From contig NC_072796.1 in NCBI RefSeq assembly GCF_028583425.1, positions 129,987,464 to 130,051,463 of the forward strand: DNA of 64,000 nucleotides. Reading direction: 5' to 3'. Positions 47,606-64,000 of this stretch are shown piece by piece. The translations under genes were made by a program, and so were the position numbers. The stretch comes from Eublepharis macularius (taxonomy: Eukaryota; Chordata; Lepidosauria; Squamata; Eublepharidae). The notes below the pieces were generated by a model, which saw nothing but the letters and a program-made list of their open reading frames with translations, did no database searches and was not told where the DNA came from. The first letter of the stretch is position 1, and every line of letters starts with the position of its first letter.

Positions 47606-48392
47606 GCTATAGCAGTGGTAATTAAAAACAACAACAACAATCCTACCCACACTGTGGTTGGAGGTGGATTGGTGCCAGGTGTGAGTTGGGCAGGTGTAGA
47701 AATCCGCACTTTCCCAAACCCATTTTGAGTACATGCTTCCAGGAATGATAGTAACAAAGCAGGTTTAGAATGAAATCACCACAGATTCAATTACTTTCTG
47801 TTGTGTCTTGCCCCCTAACAAATGAATGGTAGTGTTGAAAGATATCTAACTCACAGCCTGGAGGCCAAGATGGGACTGCAAAAGATGTTCTTAATTTTAC
47901 AGTATGTGGTTCCTCTTCTTGGATCAAGTATAGACAGTTATGTACATAACTGCTTCTTGTATATTACAAGGCTCCCCAGCATGTTGCCCCTGGGGGCCAT
48001 AATGCCCGCTGACACTTTTCCTGGTGCCCACCAAGTGTTTCTAGAAAGTAGGTGGGGCCAGATAGGGCTCTTGCCTAGCAAGGCTCCTGACTGGCCTCTG
48101 GAAATTTCATTGGCTGTGCAGATTTTTTTTAAATGTTACTTTGTAAGCAACTGCGACCACTGCACATGGATCTTCACTGTGCAAGTGAAGGTTAAGCTGC
48201 AGCAGCCATTTTGTGGCTGGCTCCACCTCCTATGGCAGCCATTTTGTGGCTGTGCCCTCCACACTGTGTCAGAATTACAAAGGTGCCTCCAGCTGAAAAA
48301 GGTCAGGGACCTCTGGTATATAGTCTATTATTAACCAGTTTTCTCCTTTTGGGTGCCCTTACTTCATATAAAGCTGCTGTATAAGCACTGCT

Positions 48393-48600
48393 TACATGGC
48401 TTGGCTGCAAATCAGCACTCTACTGGTTCAAATCTCACTACCAGCATGAGCTCAGTAGGTGGCCTTGGGTAAGCCACTCTTCTCAGCCCCAGCTCCCCAG
48501 CTGTATTGTGGGGATAATAATAACACTAACTTGTTCACTGCTCTGGGTGAGGCACTAATCTGTCTAGAAGAGCGGTATGTAAGTGCAGTTTTTATTATTA
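48393..48600 (+). repeat. tRNA-derived SINE (variant)
   Basis: It has a B-box-like ggttcaaatctcac, then gtggggataataataacact and gagcggtatgtaagtgc; a diverged relative of the main SINE. Confidence 0.6.
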
Positions 48601-49900
48601 TTATTTATTATTAAACCCACTAAAGTTATTTATGTTTAAAGCTGACAAAATGTGACCTACCCAAAAGCTGCTGTTCAGAGATCTGTGCGTGCCATGGGTT
48701 CAAATACTGACTTTTGCAGTTGACTCTTTTTTCCCCACCGTGGGGGGCTGTTGGAAGGACCCACCTTCAATAAATAGAAATGGCTCACGGTCAGAGTGTT
48801 TTGATTGAGGGACTTCCATTGAAAGTTTGGAAATGTGCAATATTTTTCCATGTCTAAAGGAATATAGTTTCATATAGATTGTGATTTTAAAAACACAAGA
48901 GTATTTTGATAAGGTCAACTTTTGAACAGTTAAGGGGAAAGAAAGTTATATATTTGATAAAGCTAGAAACCTAGTAATGGCGTATGGAAGGGATCGTTGT
49001 TTGACGTGTGCTGAACTGTAAAATTGGGAAAGCAGAAAAGTATATTGTATGAAATCTTTCTTGAGAGTTTGACCGTTGAGTGGTTGTTGAAATGTTTTAT
49101 TTAGGCTTAGGATGGTTATTATTGTTCAGAAAAAAGCCGAAGTCTTTGTATTGTATTAGATTCAGTAATTAAGCTAAATTTCATAGGACTGTGTATTTAG
49201 TATAAACACATTAATTGTACAGCAAATGCTTTTTTTTTCATTAGAGTTACTACGAAGTGTGGTTGCTTAAAATTTGATAGTTAAGAGTGATGTAGCCCTT
49301 ACGTGTTATATCGTTCTGTAGATCAAATGAAGGAGGAATTGTAGCCCAGTGATTTTACTTGCCAAATTTGAAGATCATAACCGGGATCCAGAATGTTTAG
49401 TGAGTGCTCATCAACTTATAGTGCTAGGTTTAGTTCTTTATGTTGCATTTGATTCCTTTCCAAATAATTCACAGTCAATAAACAGTGTATTCCCAAGGGT
49501 GGGGGGCTGTGCAGGGATCCTGAAATCCACATAAAGTTCACACACAGGGCTTTAGATCCTGGCCAAATATATACCAAGATGGGTCTTCAGACCTACTCAA
49601 CTTTACATTCTTGTTAGTTCCAAAATGGATTTACAAATGGCAATTAAACCAATTTAAATTATGGTATTATTCACCTTGAAGCAATTATACATTTATTAGC
49701 AAGGCGGCTATTGACATAACTGCACTGGCTAATCATCGCAATTCTGGTACAGATGGGAACCTTTTGGGTTTTCATCCATCTTCTTAGCAATGTCTTTAAA
49801 GAGGTGAATTGTTGCTTTAGGGAATAGCTTTTGAACATACTAAACTGGAAATGGAGTGCTACAGATGGGCTGCCCATGCATATACTGGCACTACTCTGAG

Positions 49901-50429
49901 GGTCAAAACACACGAGACGCATGGGAGAGTGTTGGATCCTGCAAGGATCCCTGGGAATTGTAGTTAAAAAAAACACTCAGCCACTCCATGTGAATCTCAG
50001 TTCAGCCAGGGAGAATCGCAACTGGAAGGACTTTCTCATACACACACACACACACACTGTCTTTCAACAGTCCTCCAGGAGCTAAGGATCGGGTGGGGGG
50101 AGGTTGGGAATGATGTAACAAGAGGCAGGAAAAAAGCCGAGGTGTTTTGCAAGTGAGAGAGAAACCCAGTCCCTCCTGTTCTTCTTCTCCCGGCAGGGTC
50201 CTGTTATATACGCCCCAGCCCTGCCTCTGAGCTCCTGAAGGAAAACCAGCCAATTGGATTTTTGAAAGAGAGAATCTCTGCAGTTGAGCAGCTGTTCTTT
50301 GCAAGAAAATCCACTTTACTCGGTTTTCCTCCAGTTGCTTGGCGAGGGGCAGGGTTAGACTACCACTCCCAGGGATGCTTGCGGGACCAATCAAGTGCTC
50401 TTCATGTGAAATCCATCTCGTGTGTTTAC
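49901..50429. repeat. Long foldback DNA element
   Basis: The left end GGTCAAAACACACGAGACG mirrors the right end TCTCGTGTGTTTAC, and 8-bp actctgag flanks both sides (49893-49900 and 50430-50437). The interior mirrors too: tccctgggaattgtagtt at the left and actaccactcccagggat at the right. A related block is at 62445-62932. Confidence 0.65.
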
Positions 50430-50461
50430 ACTCTGAGCCTCCCATTCCAATCCCAACTTTA

Positions 50462-51960
50462 AAAAAAAAATCTTTTCAGAAAATCCATTGAATCACTTGG
50501 AGCAGAATCTGATCTAGTGCAAAGGACTCAGAAGGAAAAGTTAGGAAAGTTCTACATATGTACAGAACTACTTCTAAAATAGGGTCCATACCTTTAAATG
50601 TTTGTGGGTTTTTTGCAAACATTTACTAATGGCAAAAGCCTACTTATGCACCTTCTCTGCAGTGCACTTGTCACAGGGAAGAGCAAAAAGACCCATCAGT
50701 AGCTACAGCTTCTAATTTTTTTCTGTTTTTGCTTCCACACTTCCAGGATTCAGAAATGTGTTGAACACACAATTCTAAATATTTTTGTTTGGCTTGCAGT
50801 ATCTAGCTGAACACTCGAGCTTGGTATTTTCAACAGGGTTACAACATGGAAGGTTTCTATCCTGGTTTCCAGCAAATGTGAACGTTGCATGGAAATAACA
50901 CAGAAATTGCACAGAAATTGGGGGTCAGCTTGTGCACTAGAAGCCAATGGCAGCTCCAAGTGTTTTTCCATCTGACACACCTGACGGGCTGCTGCTTCTA
51001 CTGTTGCCCACAAGGAGCCCGAGGGGAGAACTTCCTCCTTCCCTTCTCTAACCCTCATTAAAAATAACATAATTTCCTTCCACAAGGGTTTGGCCGCCAT
51101 TTTAATTGCTGTCCGAAGGATTCTTGTCTGAACTCTCGTCTGAAGGATTCTCACAAAAGTTTCGGAACAGTTCTGCTGATTTAAAGAGGCTTCGAGAGCT
51201 GCAGTCAGTTCTATGGCAGATGGGCAGTAGGTGACCAAGAGCAGGTAGGAAAGGAAGTTTCTCTCCCCCCCCCCCATCTGCTACCTGAGGCACCTGCCTC
51301 AGGTCACCTCATTATAGAGCCAACCAAACTGTTGTTTTACTGTTTTACTCGCAATGTGCACTTTAATGTTCAGCTGCTCCTACAATCCCCGGGGCTGGGG
51401 TTGGTACATATGTAGCATTCCTGCTTCGGTCACATCTATAGCTTTCTAAGACTTGGAGAAAATTGCTGTAACGTAACTTGAATAATGCTGTCATTTCCAT
51501 GCTGTGAAACTGGCCGGTTGTCCAAAGTAAAAAAAATATGGTTAGTTTCTCCCTTTGGCAGTCATGTTTTCTTGGCTTTACCTGATGATTTTTTGTTTTG
51601 TTTTGTTTTTTGCAAAATGTAGAACGTGCTTTGTGTCATCTGTATTTAAGCAAATTAAATACCAATGGAAATCACAATGCTAGTTCCCAAAGTCTTCCTC
51701 AGTTTCTTCCTACAATGGCTTTGCTAACTTGGACGGCCTCGATGGTTTTCTTGGCATGCTGTCTCTCTCTCTCTCCCCCATGTGTGGTTTTTCACATTCC
51801 TGGAGAAACATTCTGTCCAAAGGGTGACAATAAAGAAATCTGATGGGGCGAGGGGAGGATGAACAACCAGATCCCTGAGCCCTAAGTGACATGGCAAAGC
51901 CAAGAGCAAGAGTCAATATTGGCTGAGATATCCTGCAGTTGCTAACATACTTGAAGCGAA
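50462..51960. other. Intergenic stretch, nothing recognised
   Basis: Between the two genes. A poly-A tract (50461-50470) and small C-runs occur, but I find no exon or familiar repeat. Confidence 0.4.
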
Positions 51961-52027
51961 TCATGAAAATGTATATTTATAAGACAAGTATGCCTTCAGT
52001 TGTATGCCCCAAGTATTAAAATTTGGA

Positions 52028-52420
52028 GAGGGGTCATGGCTCAGTGCTGAAACATCCTCTGTTAATGTATTCAGCCTCTGGTATCTCCAGTTTAAAAGGA
52101 TCAGGTAGCAGACGATGTGAAAGACCTCCGCCTGAGACCCTGGAGAGCTGCTACCAGTCAGAGCAAGCAATGCTGACCTGGATAGACCAAGAGTCCAAAT
52201 CAATAGAAGCCAGTTTTGGATAGAGCTCCTGCTTTGCATGCAGGTCTCAGATTCAAGTCCTCAGCACTTCCAGTTAAAAGGCTCAGGTAGCAGGCAATGT
52301 GAAAGACCTTCACCTGAGACTCTGGAAAGCCAGTCAGAGTCGACAGTACTGACCTTGATAGGCCAAGGTTCTGACTCAGTATACGGCAGCTTTACATGTT
52401 CAAGTTGAAGTAGAATATAG
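52028..52420 (+). repeat. Two tandem tRNA-derived SINE-like units
   Basis: Two consecutive copies of a 'ggctcagtgctgaaacatcc ... aaaggatcaggtagcag ... gaaagacct' block. A similar pair is at 55070-55420. Confidence 0.55.
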
Positions 52421-52509
52421 GATACTAGTTGTGGCCCATGCCAAGGTGTGTGCTGCAATTCTAGTGGTCACCTCCAAGGATAGAGTCAGGGATCTACTTT
52501 TTGCAACTC

Positions 52510-52690
52510 AAGTAGCAGTCTGTAGCAGTAGAAAAGAGCAAGAGTCCAGTAGCACCCATAAGACTAACAAAAATTGTGGTAGGGTATGAGCTTTCGTGAG
52601 TCACAATATCTGAAGAAGTGAGCTGTGACTCACGAAAGCTCATACCCTACCACAAATTTTGTTTAGTCTTAAAGGCACTACTGGACATTT
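52510..52690. repeat. Inverted pair of Penelope-like fragments
   Basis: The arms (cagtagcacccataagacta against ttagtcttaaaggcactact) face each other. The plus-strand arm reads CTGAAGA, GTGAG-loop-CTCAC, GAAA from about 52609 to 52640, a hammerhead-like core with one extra A. Confidence 0.5.
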
Positions 52691-53029
52691 ATGCAACTCA
52701 GGTGCTGTTTTATCGCACCTTCTTTTAGAGCCTCTGGCAGCTTTCATGGACTCAGTCAAGAAACATCCCAGTCTTTCAGAGAGGGTCTGTAACTGGCTGG
52801 CAGAGCACCAGGTTTCTTGAAGAAGAACCCACCTTCAAACATTACAGGCTCTGTGGTGACAGAGCTGGGATCACCTCTTTCTTGACACTTTAGCAAGCCC
52901 CAATGCTAGTTAAGCCAGAGGCTCCTGACTCCATAAAAGATTCTTGTGTTGGTCCTTTTTAGGTAAGGACAGAAATGCACTATATAAACCAGGACTCCTG
53001 ATTATTTTTAATATACCTTCTCTTGTTTC

Positions 53030-53235
53030 TAGATCCAGAGGAGTTAGCCAAGTTAGTCTGTAATAGCAAAACAGAAAAGAGTCCAGTAGCACCTTTAAGA
53101 CTAAGCAACTTTACTGTAGCATAAGCTTTCGAGAACCACAGTTTGCATCTGACGAAGAGAACTGTGGTTCTCAAAAGCTTATGCTACAGTAAAGTTGGTT
53201 AGTCTTAAAGGTGCTACTGGACTCTTTTCTGTTCT
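53030..53235. repeat. Inverted pair of Penelope-like fragments
   Basis: The arms (gtagcataagctttcgagaa and its complement) face each other around 53145. On the plus strand CTGACGA lies at 53149-53155, but the expected GAAA reads AAAA. Confidence 0.5.
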
Positions 53236-53463
53236 TCTCTTGTTTCCTCTGACAGCTGTGAAATGGAGGACTTTTTCACTCCTCCCCGCAAATTATAATA
53301 GCTGAATTTCTGCACAATGGTTTCTGATGCGATCTACGCCTTTTTTTTTTACTAACATCAAAAAAACACCCTGTACAATTGCACACAATCTTTGGAATGT
53401 CTGGAAAAAAATGGCATTCATGAAAGTAGGCAAGATAAGAGAGACTTCGGTACAGATTGCCCG

Positions 53464-63850
<10,387 letters not shown>

Positions 63851-64000
63851 CTGATAGGGGAATCAGCTGGGAGTTGGGTTCTTCCCCACCCTGCCCCCTC
63901 AGCAAAATAGCTAGATGGTGTAGTTGTAAAAGGGTGCTCTTTCTTCCCATCCAAGCTGGACAGAGAAAGAAGCAATGGTTTCGATAGCTGCATTGCAAGA

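Larger units (their letters stand above)
46180..49500 (+). other. EFR3A: Probable EFR3A 3' UTR
   Basis: AT-rich sequence follows the stop codon. AATAAA at 49477-49482 is followed by a G/T-rich tract (gggtggggggctgtgc), a plausible polyadenylation site giving a 3.3-kb 3' UTR. A 5S-derived SINE (47388-47605) and a tRNA-like SINE (48393-48600) lie inside it. The extent is a guess without RNA data. Confidence 0.35.

Noticed and set aside
47465..48334. Plus-strand ORFs of 87 and 170 codons after EFR3A
   Set aside because: The first is a SINE and the second has no conserved motif; they are in the probable 3' UTR.

Overview
This is a eukaryotic, vertebrate nuclear window, most likely from a squamate reptile (lizard). 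Two genes are recognisable. EFR3A lies on the + strand: its last 15 coding exons run from 8837 to 46179, every splice phase matches, and the earlier exons are off the left edge. OC90 (otoconin-90) lies on the - strand, its 3' half running from about 63850 down to 53464. The two genes converge tail to tail. The squamate assignment rests on the dense tRNA-derived SINE family, 5S rRNA-derived SINEs, CR1/L2/BovB-like LINE tails, many small hAT-type elements and DIRS retrotransposons. The species was not identified.

The outstanding feature is a pair of full-length DIRS-type (tyrosine-recombinase) retrotransposons. DIRS-A is 1881-7684 and lies in the EFR3A intron before the first exon seen here. 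DIRS-B is about 39965-45612 and lies in the last EFR3A intron. Both are in the sense direction of the host gene. Each has inverted terminal repeats, an internal complementary region that matches both termini, a Gag-like ORF, an RT/RNase H/methyltransferase-like ORF and an overlapping tyrosine recombinase ORF, all open. In both copies Gag and Pol share a reading frame and are separated by one UGA followed by C. In DIRS-B the sequence after the stop is CAATTA, which fits the classical leaky-stop context. The recombinase ORF lies in the -1 frame relative to Pol in both. The Gag proteins share an N-terminal eight-ligand Cys/His module that includes a CCHC knuckle.

Layout. 1-1880: unique sequence, a foldback element and a hAT-type MITE. 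1881-7684: DIRS-A. 7685-37767: EFR3A exons with introns full of SINEs, LINE tails, MITEs and Penelope-like fragments. 37768-46073: last EFR3A intron with an inverted Penelope-like repeat and DIRS-B. 46074-49500: terminal EFR3A exon and probable 3' UTR. 49501-53463: intergenic, with a long foldback and Penelope-like inverted repeats. 53464-64000: OC90, with its last exon, two exons of the second phospholipase A2-like domain, and a linker built from small symmetric phase-1 exons. One of the linker exons is tandemly duplicated.

EFR3A is the membrane scaffold that recruits phosphatidylinositol 4-kinase III alpha to the plasma membrane. OC90 is a secreted inner-ear matrix protein. They are neighbours but have unrelated functions; their adjacency agrees with the known vertebrate EFR3A-OC90 gene order and supports both identifications.
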